64,000 bases of DNA from Persicobacter sp. CCB-QB2 (GCF_001274635.1 NZ_LBGV01000001.1:1116001-1180000); one strand, 5' to 3'. Counted from the stretch's first letter, positions 34,973 through 44,430 are shown. Numbers and translations are program-made. The notes: a model not told the origin generated them from the sequence alone.

Positions 34973-36217
34973 TCAGATGTCCATTGGCATTCTGTCTCCA
35001 AAGTGGATTCTAAGCTGCTGAGCGGTTATTCCCCAGTTTTGAACAGCAGAGGTCCATTTTTTGGAGATGTTCATATAAGCCAGATAGATGAGTTTTAGCA
35101 ACGCATTATCGTTGGTAAAAGCACCCTTGGTTTTGGTGATTTTACGAACCTGACGATGAAAACCCTCTACCGCATTAGTGGTGTAAATCATCTTACGAAT
35201 ATGCGTATCATACTGAAAGTAATGGGTTAATTCCTCCCAATTACGTTCCCAGGACTCGATCACCACCGGATATTTACCACCCCACTTATTTTTCAGGTTG
35301 CCTAGCTCTGTTTCAGCCACTTCCTTCGTTGTTGCCTTATAGACCAGTTTAAGATCTTTCATGAATTCCTTTTGATCTTTGGAGGCCACATATTTGGTCG
35401 AATTGCGAATCTGGTGAATGACACATTTCTGAATTTCAGTCTTTGGAAAGATGCTCTGGATGGCTTCTGAAAAACCTTTCAGGTTATCAGTACAGGCAAT
35501 CAAAATATCTTCAACCCCTCTATTTTTTAGATGGGTTAGAACATTCAGCCAAAATTTAGCCCCCTCGGATTCAGATACATACATACCAATTAATTCTTTC
35601 TTACCTTCTTCATCCAGTGCAAGAACATTGTAAACGGCTCGACTAGTTACCCGACCATCTTCTCCTCTCACCTTAAAGTGAAATGCATCCATCCAGACAA
35701 TGGGATATACCGATTTAAGATCTCTGTTTTGCCAGGCTTTAACCTCCGGCAAAATCTTGTCAACTATCGAAGAGAGCGTTTGTGCGCTTACTTTCGTGTC
35801 ATACATGTCTTCAATGTACTCGGAAATATCCCTAAGACTCATCCCCTTAGCATAAAGAACCGTGATTTTAGCGGATAGACTATCTGCTAAAACGGTCGAA
35901 CGTTTAGGTACAATTTCAGGCTGAAAACTGTTCTCCCTATCTTGAGGAGTGATTAGTTCAACCTCACCAGCTGAGGTTTTAACCGTTTTCTTTCGCTTAC
36001 CGTTTCTTTTATTTTTCTTGTCAGACTGCTTCTCCTTTCGCAAGTGCGCTTCCATCTCAGCCTCCAAAGCACTGTCTAGGAATTGTTTAAGTAAAGGGGC
36101 AAAAACGCCACCTTCTCCTGTTAAGGATTTGCCTGATTTAAGTTGCTTGATGGCTAAGTCGCGCATCTCTTCGAAATTAGTCTCTGACTGCTGGTCTTTG
36201 TTCTGGTAAGTATCCAT
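34973..36217 (-). CDS. IS256-family transposase
   Basis: 414 residues, full length for the family. The DDE triad is visible: Asp in VWMDAFHF, Asp in ACTDNLKGF and Glu in TTNAVEGFHRQ, with CVIHQIRNS between, typical of Transposase_mut proteins. A basic stretch KKNKRNGKRKKTVK at about 67-80 probably helps DNA binding. No frameshift seen, so it is potentially active. The ATG at 36217 lies 33 bases from the right inverted repeat. Confidence 0.95.
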   Translation of the reverse strand: MDTYQNKDQQSETNFEEMRDLAIKQLKSGKSLTGEGGVFAPLLKQFLDSALEAEMEAHLRKEKQSDKKNKRNGKRKKTVKTSAGEVELITPQDRENSFQPEIVPKRSTVLADSLSAKITVLYAKGMSLRDISEYIEDMYDTKVSAQTLSSIVDKILPEVKAWQNRDLKSVYPIVWMDAFHFKVRGEDGRVTSRAVYNVLALDEEGKKELIGMYVSESEGAKFWLNVLTHLKNRGVEDILIACTDNLKGFSEAIQSIFPKTEIQKCVIHQIRNSTKYVASKDQKEFMKDLKLVYKATTKEVAETELGNLKNKWGGKYPVVIESWERNWEELTHYFQYDTHIRKMIYTTNAVEGFHRQVRKITKTKGAFTNDNALLKLIYLAYMNISKKWTSAVQNWGITAQQLRIHFGDRMPMDI

Positions 36218-36276
36218 AATGTTTGCAAGTTATAAATTTAACAAATATGGACAGCGTTTATTTTACAGTCTCAGCT

Positions 36277-36308
36277 AAGGCGTTTCAATCATTTGGAACG
36301 CTTTTTTA
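36277..36308 (+). terminator. Terminator right of the IS, probably once belonging to the ligase gene
   Basis: Stem GCGTTTC / GGAACGC with an 8-base loop and T7, just outside the right inverted repeat. No plus-strand gene lies between it and the acyl-CoA ligase except the IS, so the IS probably landed between that gene and this terminator. Confidence 0.7.
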
Positions 36309-36333
36309 TTTGTAATGAAAATGTGCTTAAATA

Positions 36334-36366
36334 TTTGCCGCTCATTAAGATTAAATTTTAATTTTG
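36334..36366 (+). promoter_or_regulatory. Promoter of the YfcC-type carrier gene
   Basis: TTTG (36334-36337), 21 bases, TAATTTTG (36359-36366): a full match to the Bacteroidota consensus. The ATG starts 28 bases after the box. Confidence 0.65.
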
Positions 36367-36394
36367 CGCCTCCATTTATTATTTAAACGATTTA

Positions 36395-37807
36395 ATGAAA
36401 GCCATTAAACTTCCCTCCGCCTATACGATTCTATTGTCGATTATTGTATTCGTAGCCGTTTTAACCCATTTACTCCCTACTGGTAAATATGCCTACCAAA
36501 ATGGAGAAGGGAAAAGACTTTCTCCCCAGGAAGCGATGCGAGGGGTAGAGGACGGATTTTTGCCCCTACCAAATACTTATGAAGCAGTAGAGGCAAATCC
36601 CCAGGGAATTTTTGAGGTGGTCCTGGCGCCAATTCAGGGATTTTATAAAGCCATTGACGTTTCTGTCTTCATTTTAATGATAGGAGGATTTCTCGGAGTA
36701 ATAATGGCCACTGGAGCAATTGATGCTGGTGTGAAACAAGTGCTGAAGAAGTTACAAGGGAGAGAACAATGGATGATTCCTGTGCTGACCGCTCTTTTTG
36801 GTTTAGGTGGTTCCACCTTTGGGATGGCCGAGGAGACATTGGCTTTTTATCCGGTCTTAATTCCAGTTTTTGCTTCAGCGGGCTTTAATGCGCGAACGGC
36901 TGTGGGGACAATTTTATTAGGAGCAGGTTTTGGTGTTTTATCTTCCACCGTGAATCCTTTTTCAACGGCAATCGCATCAGGTTTTGCCGGAATTTCTATA
37001 GGAGATGGTTTGGGAGTAAGAGTATTCATTTGGTTCGTGATGTGGCTGTTGACTTCCTCCTTTCTCTTAAGGTATGCTAAATCCGTAAAAACAGCGCCCA
37101 AAATCGAGGAGGAGCAGCAGGAAATTGCATTGTCAGCACTCAGTCAAAAACAAAGCCTGGCTTTAATCCTTTTTGCCCTGACTTTTTTGGTGATGATTGT
37201 GGGCGTTATTCCTTTTGCAGATTTAGGGATAACGATAATGCCCACTTTAGGCTGGTGGTTCAATGAACTGAATGCCCTATTCTTATGCTCTGCTATTTTG
37301 ATGGGAGTTTTAGTGGGTATGAAAGAGGATGAGATTGCCTCTAATTTTGTGAATGGGGCCCGGGATATGCTAGGCGTGGCATTTATTGTTGGGATTAGCC
37401 GTGGAATCACGGTGGTCATGAATGATGGTTTGATTATCGATACTATTTTAAATTATGCCGAAATGGCTATTTCGGGGTTAAGCAGTTCGGTTTTTATCTG
37501 CATGATGTTTATCCTGGAGGTTTTTCTTTCTTTTTTCATTCCTTCAACTTCAGGTCTGGCAACTCTGACAATGCCTATTATGGCTCCTTTAAGTTCCTTT
37601 GCGGGTGTTGAAGCGCATTGGGTGGTGACCGCTTATCAAACGGCATCAGGTTTTGTGAATCTATTTACACCCACTTCTGCAGTAGTGATGGGGGGACTCG
37701 CCATTGGGAAAATTGGGTATGGTGAATTTTTTAAATGGGTTTTGCCCTACCTTGTTGTTGTTTTCCTTTTAGTGTTACTCGTGTTGGGAGTGGGGGTAAT
37801 GGTTTAG
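36395..37807 (+). CDS. YfcC/DcuC-family anaerobic C4-dicarboxylate-like carrier
   Basis: 470 residues with about twelve hydrophobic segments. Family features: FILMIGGFLGVIMATGAIDAG, GLGGSTFGMAEETLAFYP, SSTVNPFSTAIASGFAG and the closing FIPSTSGLATLTMPIMAPL...LFTPTSAVVMGGLA, which match YfcC proteins. Predicted inner-membrane carrier for organic acids or amino acids, or a basic amino-acid antiporter (both reported for the family); substrate not inferable. It has a full-match promoter and stands next to a small membrane protein gene (about 60 bases gap), possibly one transcript. Confidence 0.88.
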   Translation: MKAIKLPSAYTILLSIIVFVAVLTHLLPTGKYAYQNGEGKRLSPQEAMRGVEDGFLPLPNTYEAVEANPQGIFEVVLAPIQGFYKAIDVSVFILMIGGFLGVIMATGAIDAGVKQVLKKLQGREQWMIPVLTALFGLGGSTFGMAEETLAFYPVLIPVFASAGFNARTAVGTILLGAGFGVLSSTVNPFSTAIASGFAGISIGDGLGVRVFIWFVMWLLTSSFLLRYAKSVKTAPKIEEEQQEIALSALSQKQSLALILFALTFLVMIVGVIPFADLGITIMPTLGWWFNELNALFLCSAILMGVLVGMKEDEIASNFVNGARDMLGVAFIVGISRGITVVMNDGLIIDTILNYAEMAISGLSSSVFICMMFILEVFLSFFIPSTSGLATLTMPIMAPLSSFAGVEAHWVVTAYQTASGFVNLFTPTSAVVMGGLAIGKIGYGEFFKWVLPYLVVVFLLVLLVLGVGVMV

Positions 37808-37877
37808 CTCTATTTGCTTTAAAGTTCGTGAAAAATTGTGGTTTCTAATGAATTAAACACTGTTTCTATTGAAGATT

Positions 37878-38369
37878 ATGGAATACAAAGCATTTAGAAA
37901 TCGATATTTATTTAAGTTGACCATTATCAATATTTTGATGAATGGTTTAGTGGCAGCGATCATGTACCTGCCCAAAGAAGAGATTTCTGTATTTGAGGGT
38001 AAAGGACTTTATGTTGATTTTCTAGGGACCGCGTTTTTTATGCCCTTAATTTTAGGGACTATTATTCAAAAAGATATTAGCAATAGTTTAGCTAATTATT
38101 CTTTTCTGTCAGACTATAAACCAATGCTGCATAAGTGGCTTAATAGTAGATTAGGTTCATTGCTATTGAATAATAGTAGACCTCAGCTGTTATTCAGTAT
38201 TTTTAGTCTCGCTTTTTGGGGGATTATTTCGGCCTTAGGATTTTATGGGGTTCATTTGGTGTTGGTGCTTCCCTGGGAAGGTGTTTTAATGAAGGCGCTT
38301 TTTGGAGGAATGGTGGCCTTATCTTTGAATTTTTTAATGGCAACATTCTTCCTTGAAAAACAGATATAA
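37878..38369 (+). CDS. Small four-helix membrane protein, unknown
   Basis: 163 residues from the ATG at 37878 (MEYKAFRNRYLF; an in-frame TTG at 37869 is less likely). About four hydrophobic segments, around residues 8-28, 44-62, 105-128 and 134-158. Family not recognised. It follows the YfcC-type carrier on the same strand, and a strong terminator begins two bases after its stop, so the two probably form an operon. Confidence 0.7.
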   Translation: MEYKAFRNRYLFKLTIINILMNGLVAAIMYLPKEEISVFEGKGLYVDFLGTAFFMPLILGTIIQKDISNSLANYSFLSDYKPMLHKWLNSRLGSLLLNNSRPQLLFSIFSLAFWGIISALGFYGVHLVLVLPWEGVLMKALFGGMVALSLNFLMATFFLEKQI

Positions 38370-38370
38370 A

Positions 38371-38393
38371 AAAAGCCCTCTTCGGAGGGCTTT
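38371..38393. terminator. Bidirectional terminator between convergent genes
   Basis: Stem AGCCCTC / GAGGGCT with loop TTCG, A-run before and TTTG after. It serves the plus-strand membrane gene and the minus-strand beta-barrel gene. Confidence 0.85.
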
Positions 38394-38399
38394 GTTGTT

Positions 38400-39293
38400 T
38401 TATCTTCTTCTTCGTTTCTTCGGTTTGTATCTTCTGGTACTTCTTTTTCTCTTATGAACCTTTCCTCCAGATCCAAAGGAGAAAAAGTATTCAACCCGGA
38501 AATTCATCAGAAAGTAACCGTCATTGTTGTCCGGGTTTCCTCTTACTTGACTTTCTTCTGGTCGGTTTGATGGCCATCGGTCAGGATCATTAGGTAATAT
38601 TTCTCTGGTTCTATCCGAAAGCCTTGACTCCAATGATTCGGCATCGAAAGGCATATATCTAGGGCCTGAAACATCGTCTAAATAATCAGTACCTGTAAAT
38701 CTATATCCTCCGTCTACAGCAATATTGACAAATGGAGAGACTCTGAAACTACAGCCGAATCCCATTGGAATTGTATAAGTAACAGCACCGTAAGACTGTC
38801 CGGGCTCCGTTTCAATATTTCTGAGATTGTACTTGGTGCCATCTAGTTTCGTGGTTGGGTTAACGGTTACTCCACCAATACCAATAAAAAAGTAGGGGTT
38901 AACTGCTCTACGTGCATAGAACCTGGAAGGCACCGGAAACAAATCCACATGTAGGGTAGTGGCAAATTCCACGTTATGCGACATGAAATTTAAATTCCGA
39001 TTTCGACGTCCAATGTCATTGGCCTTCGCATCATCACCTCTTAGAGTGAAATAGGTGATGTCTCCGGCAATACTGAGGCGATCCCAGAATCTGTACCTTA
39101 ATCCAACGGTAAGATTGGGTTGCACCCAAAACTGCCCATCATTTGCAAGGTCACCATAATAGTTGGCTATACCTGTCCCCGCCGTAAAAACAAATCTTCT
39201 GTCGGCTCCTCTGGCATAAAATGATTGAGCTGTTACCTCCAGAATACTTAAACAGGAGAAAATAAGTATTAATAAGGGGTATTTTAGTTTCAT
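38400..39293 (-). CDS. Outer-membrane beta-barrel protein (DUF6089/PorG-like) with polybasic tail
   Basis: 297 residues from the ATG at 39293 (MKLKYPLLILIF); the frame is open to 39404. A signal peptide ends TAQS. The mature part is rich in alternating hydrophobic strands: FVFTAGTGIANYYGDL, VGLRYRFWDRLSIAGDITYF, YFFIGIGGVTVNP and VNIAVDGGYRF. The opening resembles DUF6089 proteins, to which type IX secretion component PorG belongs (family resemblance, not tested). Unusually, the final barrel strand (FLMNFRVEYFFSFG) is followed by a 19-residue Lys/Arg tail ending KKRRRR. Confidence 0.8.
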   Translation of the reverse strand: MKLKYPLLILIFSCLSILEVTAQSFYARGADRRFVFTAGTGIANYYGDLANDGQFWVQPNLTVGLRYRFWDRLSIAGDITYFTLRGDDAKANDIGRRNRNLNFMSHNVEFATTLHVDLFPVPSRFYARRAVNPYFFIGIGGVTVNPTTKLDGTKYNLRNIETEPGQSYGAVTYTIPMGFGCSFRVSPFVNIAVDGGYRFTGTDYLDDVSGPRYMPFDAESLESRLSDRTREILPNDPDRWPSNRPEESQVRGNPDNNDGYFLMNFRVEYFFSFGSGGKVHKRKRSTRRYKPKKRRRR

Positions 39294-39529
39294 AGAATGA
39301 ATGTTGGATGCAATGGTGTTAAAATAACTATTACTTGAGATAATTAATGTCCAAATAATAAATGTCTTTTCAAAAAAGCGAAAAATTTTAAAATTTATCA
39401 CCAAATAAGGCTAAAAAAATAGCCTTTCCTGTAAGTTTTTTATAATACTTGAATAAAAAATAAGCGTTTTTATTCTTTTGACTGCGCAAAAGTTGATTTT
39501 ATCCATATTATTATAACTTTTCGTTCCCC

Positions 39530-40042
39530 TTATTCCGGAGAGGTAGCTAAGTTTCCAATAGATTGGTCTATCATATACAGCGCTACTCCTTCATCTCCGG
39601 CCACTTCAAAGAAGTCAAGTATTCTTCTCGCAGTCATTTCCTCCTCGCGTTGCTCTGTGGCAAACCACTGTAAGAAATTGATGGTAATAAAATCGTTTTC
39701 CTGATAACAATGGCTCATTAAAGCATTAATCGACTGAGTTACCGAAACCTCATGGTTAAGAAAGGATTCACATAGATTTTTTAAAGATTCATAGTCTTGA
39801 GGGATGTCGGTGATTTCAGGACTGATCGCCTGCCCACCAACTTCATTTAGATAATTGAAAATTTTGAGCATATGCATTCTTTCCTCATCTGACTGGAGGT
39901 AAAAGAACTTTGCGGAATGTTCAAATGCGTTTCTTTCACACCAGGAGGCCATTCCGAGGTAGATGGCGGAAGCTTTTGCCTCCATGGCGACTTGTTGGTT
40001 CAATAATTCTTCTGTTTTTTTGCTAAGGCTGCGATATTCCAT
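39530..40042 (-). CDS. ftnA: Ferritin
   Basis: 170 residues with the bacterial ferritin four-helix pattern. Metal ligands of the ferroxidase site are visible: Glu in AMEAKASAIYLG, EERMHM and the later ATEQREEE. It forms a 24-mer shell that oxidises and stores iron, protecting from Fenton chemistry. Single gene, not adjacent to other iron genes here. ATG start gives MEYRSLSKKTEELLNQQ, a usual opening. Confidence 0.94.
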   Translation of the reverse strand: MEYRSLSKKTEELLNQQVAMEAKASAIYLGMASWCERNAFEHSAKFFYLQSDEERMHMLKIFNYLNEVGGQAISPEITDIPQDYESLKNLCESFLNHEVSVTQSINALMSHCYQENDFITINFLQWFATEQREEEMTARRILDFFEVAGDEGVALYMIDQSIGNLATSPE

Positions 40043-40107
40043 GGTTTAGTAGATTTTGATAGGAGAAACTAATTAAATTTCTGCACATATAAAATCAGTA
40101 CCCAATG

Positions 40108-41046
40108 TTAGTTGAAATGTTTCCAGTGATCTAAATTTACCCTTAGCAGGTCTTCTAGCTTTTCAATATCCTCCAAATATATTTCTTGTGTGATTTTGTT
40201 TTTGAGCTCTTTTGGGAATGAAGGTTTTTCAAGATTGGCATTTCTGGCATTATTCAGCCATTTTTTGAGGTGCGGTTGTCCTTTAATCAGGTTTAAAAGA
40301 CCGGGAGTTAGCTTTTCAACGGACTTTTTGACCACACTATTTTGTCCGATAATGGCATCCAGCTTTTTATTTTTGATGTATCCGGATTTATTAAATTGCT
40401 GGTTGGTTTCAAATTCAAAAGGGGCTAAATCCAGGAATTCAATAAGCTGGTTTAAAACTTCTGAAGGTTTTTTTAAGAGGTCTTCATGAAATAGTATTTT
40501 TATCTGATGCTCAGGGAAAAGGTCAAAATAACTTTTTAAATGATCGGCATAAAAGCCACTTGGAATAAGGTCAGGCCTTTTCCAATATATATTTCCTTTT
40601 TTTATTACATCATTAAAACTAACCTCAGGAGTCCTGTTTTCTCTAGCCAAATGCAAATATCTAGACCATAATCTTTCTGCGGGCTGCCTCAAAACTGCAA
40701 TAAGTTTGGCCTCCGGAATCCTTTGTTTAATGCCTTCTGCCGCTTTTTTGCTATATAAATACATGGTAGAAGCTTCGGCTTTGAGCTGGTGGGGTTCCGC
40801 TGAGGCGAACAAATCAAGGTATTCCTGGAACTCCGTAACCGCCCATGGATAGTGGAACATCTGTTCCGGGTCGTCTTTTTCATTAACCGGATCAATTCCT
40901 TCCAATGCAAAAAAATTGGGTTCTTTTACCTCAGAAAAGAAGATATCAGGATGTTGATCCAAATAATGGTAAAGAGAGGTGGTGCCTGATTTTCCCGCGC
41001 CTATAATCAGGAAGTCAGGTAAGGTGATGTTGGCAATGTCTTTCAT
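40108..41046 (-). CDS. Sulfotransferase domain protein
   Basis: 312 residues, soluble. The 5'-phosphosulfate-binding loop is present as IGAGKSGTTSLYHYL, and the 3'-phosphate region as AVLRQPAERLWSRYLH. It transfers sulfate from PAPS to a carbohydrate or other hydroxyl acceptor. It is divergent from the four-gene glycosyltransferase cluster at 41173-45644; the shared 126-base region suggests it may decorate that cluster's polysaccharide, which is inference from position. Confidence 0.9.
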   Translation of the reverse strand: MKDIANITLPDFLIIGAGKSGTTSLYHYLDQHPDIFFSEVKEPNFFALEGIDPVNEKDDPEQMFHYPWAVTEFQEYLDLFASAEPHQLKAEASTMYLYSKKAAEGIKQRIPEAKLIAVLRQPAERLWSRYLHLARENRTPEVSFNDVIKKGNIYWKRPDLIPSGFYADHLKSYFDLFPEHQIKILFHEDLLKKPSEVLNQLIEFLDLAPFEFETNQQFNKSGYIKNKKLDAIIGQNSVVKKSVEKLTPGLLNLIKGQPHLKKWLNNARNANLEKPSFPKELKNKITQEIYLEDIEKLEDLLRVNLDHWKHFN

Positions 41047-41172
41047 ATTTTTTAATACTCCTTATAAATCTGTAAAGTTTTAACAAAACCTACTATTTAT
41101 TGCATTTAAGTAAGTGTGGGTGATGTAACATTTTGATTCGTTTCTACTTTAGAAAGTTATAAGTGAATCATT

Positions 41173-42348
41173 ATGGAAATAATTATTAGCCTTCTCCTGC
41201 TTTATTTTACATTTAATGCCTGTTACTGGTTGTTCTTCAGTTTGTCAGGACTGTTTTATAAGACCGTAGCGCCAAAGGAAAAGTCAGGCGATTTGTCTTC
41301 ATTTTTGGTCCTTATTCCTGCTTATAAAGAGGATGGGGTGATTGAATCTGTAGTGAAGGAAAATTTGAACCAAAATTATCCTAAAGAGAAATTTGATATT
41401 ATAGTTATTGCGGATTCATTTCAGGAAGATACATTGAAGCGGTTGGAGCATTATCCTGTTGAGCTGTTGGTAGTAGAGTTTGAACAATCTACCAAAGTGA
41501 AGGCACTCAATGCGGCTTTTGAAAGTCTGAATCGGAATTATGATTATGCGATGATTCTGGATGCTGATAATGTAATGGCGCCCAATTGCCTGATGGAAAT
41601 GCATAAAGTTTTCTCTGCCGCTAAAGTTCAAGCGGTGCAGGGACAAAGAACGGCAAAAAATGATAATACCTCCATGGCGGTTTTGGATGGAATCAGTGAG
41701 GCGATTAATAATCATATTTACCGTTCTGGGCATGCAGTAGTGGGAATGTCCTGTCCGCTAATTGGTTCCGGAATGGCATTTGAATTTCATTTAGTGAAAC
41801 GGATCTTAAATGAAATGATCTCCGTGGGAGGCTTTGACAGGGAACTGGAACTACGCCTGCTGCGGGAAAATGTGAGTGTGAAGTATCAGGCTACCGCTAT
41901 TACCTATGATGAAAAAATTCAAAATGCTTCCGGTTTTTATAATCAAAGACGCAGGTGGATTTCCACTCAGTTTGTGTATTTAAAAAAATATTTTTTTGAG
42001 GCTCTGATGCTCCTGATGAAGGGTAATCTTTCTTTTTTTGATAATGCCGTTATTCGGAATTTGCAACTTCCAAGGCTGCTGTTTTTGGGTTTAATGGGGC
42101 TTTTCACCCTGCTTGCCCTGATCATTCCTCAATTTGTAGGCCCATTTTCGGATTGGGTGAAAATTTGTATTATCACATTACTTTCCATAGTGGTAGCCTT
42201 TCCTCGGAGGATGTTGAACAGAAAGCTTTTCGGGGCTATACTGCTTTTGCCTAAAACTTTTTTATTGATGCTATTAGCCTTATTGAAAGTAAAAGGCGCT
42301 AATAAGAAATTTATTCACACCACTCATTCCTCCAATAATGTCAAGTAA
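41173..42348 (+). CDS. Glycosyltransferase family 2, membrane associated
   Basis: 391 residues. An N-terminal helix (about 3-25) is followed by a GT2 domain: VLIPAYKEDGVIE, then the DXD-like AMILDADNVM, then GSGMAFEF and the QxxRW motif as NQRRRWIST. Two or three C-terminal helices (about 298-380). It is of the processive type (cellulose/hyaluronan synthase-like) or a membrane-anchored transferase of a surface polysaccharide. First gene of four overlapping glycosyltransferase genes; the next start lies 11 bases before its stop. Confidence 0.9.
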   Translation: MEIIISLLLLYFTFNACYWLFFSLSGLFYKTVAPKEKSGDLSSFLVLIPAYKEDGVIESVVKENLNQNYPKEKFDIIVIADSFQEDTLKRLEHYPVELLVVEFEQSTKVKALNAAFESLNRNYDYAMILDADNVMAPNCLMEMHKVFSAAKVQAVQGQRTAKNDNTSMAVLDGISEAINNHIYRSGHAVVGMSCPLIGSGMAFEFHLVKRILNEMISVGGFDRELELRLLRENVSVKYQATAITYDEKIQNASGFYNQRRRWISTQFVYLKKYFFEALMLLMKGNLSFFDNAVIRNLQLPRLLFLGLMGLFTLLALIIPQFVGPFSDWVKICIITLLSIVVAFPRRMLNRKLFGAILLLPKTFLLMLLALLKVKGANKKFIHTTHSSNNVK

Positions 42349-43255
42349 TAAAAGCAAGGTTTCCATTATCGCGATCAATTATAACTCCACAGCATACACC
42401 ATGGATTTTATTGCCTCTATTGAAAAATATCACGGTAAAGAAGTGGAAATAATCATTGTGGATAATGCCTCGGAGGTTTCCCCAAAGGAAGAAATTCTGA
42501 CTAAGTTTCCTGATGTGGTGGTTTTAGAATGCGAGACAAACCTGGGATTTGCCGGAGGCAATAATTTGGGCTATCGTCATGCTTCGGGAGATTTTATATT
42601 TTTCGCAAATAATGATACGCTCTTTACTGAGGGGCTGATGGACGGATTAATGCAAGTTTTTCAGGATTATCCGGATGTGGGTCTGGTTTGTCCTAAAATT
42701 AAGTTTTTTGAACCCTATGGACTTATTCAGTATGCAGGTTCAACGCCTTTAAACCCCTGGACTGCCCGAAACAGTACTTATGGCGCAAAAGAAAAAGACC
42801 TTGGACAATATGACAAAACATATGAGACGGCTTTTCCGCATGGCGCAGCTATGATGGTTCCCCGGGCAGTCATTGAAAAGGCGGGCATGATGCCGGAAGA
42901 TTATTTTTTGTACTATGAGGAACTTGACTGGGGCGCGATGTTGAAAAGGGCAGGCTATAAGCTGATATACAACGGAAAAGTGGAAATCATTCATAGGGAG
43001 TCTAGTTCCATCGGCAAAAGCAATCCATTCAAAACTTATTATATGAATCGAAATCGCATATTATTTGTGAAGCGAAATTTTCCCAAAATACACCAGCTGT
43101 TTTTCAGTTTGTATTTTGGTTTACTAGCTTTTCCTAAAGGCTTACTTGTTTTTGCGCTAAAAGGAGAGTGGGAGCATTGTAAAGCACTTTGGAGTGCGGT
43201 GCGTTGGCATTTTAAATCACCACTAAGCAGAGCTGTTAAATATGAAAGTGTATGA
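42338..43255 (+). CDS. Glycosyltransferase family 2 (rhamnosyltransferase-like)
   Basis: 305 residues with a soluble GT-A domain: VSIIAINYNSTAYTMDFIASI, ETNLGFAGGNNLGYRHASGD and FFANNDTLF (DXD-type), FPHGAAMMVPRAVIEKAGMMPEDYFLYYEELDWGAMLKRAGY in fragments. This pattern is that of WbbL/RfbF-type rhamnosyltransferases. A short hydrophobic segment follows near 250. Overlaps both neighbours in the cluster, so co-translated. Donor sugar not certain. Confidence 0.9.
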   Translation: MSSNKSKVSIIAINYNSTAYTMDFIASIEKYHGKEVEIIIVDNASEVSPKEEILTKFPDVVVLECETNLGFAGGNNLGYRHASGDFIFFANNDTLFTEGLMDGLMQVFQDYPDVGLVCPKIKFFEPYGLIQYAGSTPLNPWTARNSTYGAKEKDLGQYDKTYETAFPHGAAMMVPRAVIEKAGMMPEDYFLYYEELDWGAMLKRAGYKLIYNGKVEIIHRESSSIGKSNPFKTYYMNRNRILFVKRNFPKIHQLFFSLYFGLLAFPKGLLVFALKGEWEHCKALWSAVRWHFKSPLSRAVKYESV

Positions 43256-44430
43256 GAATAGGCATTGAAGCAAGGCGGATTTTTCGTCCCAAGAAGCATG
43301 GTTTAGAGATCGCTTTACTGGAAATGCTTAAAGCATTGCAAGTGCTGGATCAGGAAAATGAGTACTTCATTTTTGCCAAACCGGACAGCGATTTGTCCTG
43401 CATCACTTTTCGCGACAATTTCAAATTGGTCCTATTGCCTTCCCTGACAGAATTAGATTGGGAACAGGTGGTGCTGCCATCTGCGGTTAAAAAATATAAA
43501 ATTGATTTATTGCACTGCACCAGCAATACTGCTCCCGTATTGGTGTCTGTTCCTTTAATATTGACGCTTCATGATATCATTTATTATCATGCTCCTACTT
43601 TTGAAGGAAGCCCTTACCAGATTATCGGAAATGCTTATAGGCGTTTTGTTGTTCCTTTTGCGGTTAAAAACGCGACCCATATTTTCACAGTTTCTTCAAA
43701 TGCCAAGGAGCAAATAAAAGATCGATTCCCTGTTGCGAATAATAAAATTTCAGTGAACTATAATGGAATTAATCCGGCATTTAAACGCTGTCAGCAATTC
43801 AAACCGCTGGAGATTGTCAGGCTGAAATATAATTTACCTGAAACCTTTATTTTTTTTATTGGGAATGATCATCCGCGAAAAAATGCGATAAAGATGATCG
43901 AGGCGTATTGTTTGTATTGTCAAAATGTGAAAAACCCTTTGCCATTAGTTTGCCCAAATGTTCCTTCCGAAATGATAATGAATGTTTTGGAAGAAAATCA
44001 ATTACAACATCTATGGCAGGATTTTATACAGCCTGAATATATCACTTTTGAAGATCTTCCTTTGGTCTATAATTTGGCCGAATTATTTGTTTTTCCTTCT
44101 CTGGAAGAGGGGTTTGGCCTTCCCATCATTGAAAGTATGGCCTGTGGGACTCCTGTGATCACATCGAATATTTCCTGTATGCCGGAAGTGTCAGGAGCTG
44201 CAGCCAAATTAGTCGATCCACATTCCATACCTGCTTTAGCGGAGGCCATGGAAGAAATTTTGAAAAATCAGGCTTTTCGGAATCAACTTATTTCGGCCGG
44301 ACTACAGCGTAGTCGTGATTTTTCGTGGCAGGCCAATGCGGAGAATTTATTAAGTCAATATTTAAAAACCGGTCAACAATTTCTCTACAAAAAAACGTCC
44401 ACCTTAACCTCTGATTACCAATGGAAATAA
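43252..44430 (+). CDS. Glycosyltransferase family 4 (GT-B)
   Basis: 392 residues. Two Rossmann domains, with the donor-binding motif in the second: FVFPSLEEGFGLPIIESMACGTPVI (E(x7)E pattern of GT4) and FFIGNDHPRKN as the domain entry. Probably mannosyl- or glucosyl-transferring; donor cannot be deduced. ATG at 43252 overlaps the previous stop by 4 bases; the next gene starts 10 bases before its own stop. Cytoplasmic, acting on a lipid-linked intermediate. Confidence 0.92.
   Translation: MRIGIEARRIFRPKKHGLEIALLEMLKALQVLDQENEYFIFAKPDSDLSCITFRDNFKLVLLPSLTELDWEQVVLPSAVKKYKIDLLHCTSNTAPVLVSVPLILTLHDIIYYHAPTFEGSPYQIIGNAYRRFVVPFAVKNATHIFTVSSNAKEQIKDRFPVANNKISVNYNGINPAFKRCQQFKPLEIVRLKYNLPETFIFFIGNDHPRKNAIKMIEAYCLYCQNVKNPLPLVCPNVPSEMIMNVLEENQLQHLWQDFIQPEYITFEDLPLVYNLAELFVFPSLEEGFGLPIIESMACGTPVITSNISCMPEVSGAAAKLVDPHSIPALAEAMEEILKNQAFRNQLISAGLQRSRDFSWQANAENLLSQYLKTGQQFLYKKTSTLTSDYQWK

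Larger units (their letters stand above)
34742..36274 (-). mobile_element. IS256-family insertion sequence
   Basis: About 1.53 kb. Terminal inverted repeats: left GTGTAAACTGAACGCTGTC (34745-34763), right the complement of GACAGCGTTTATTTTACA (36250-36267), matching as GTAAA(C/A)TGAACGCTGTC-like ends. CTAAGG flanks both sides (34736-34741 and 36275-36280) and is a candidate target duplication, slightly short of the usual 8-9 bp. One complete transposase on the minus strand. About 200 non-coding bases follow the transposase and contain two hairpins. Confidence 0.85.
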
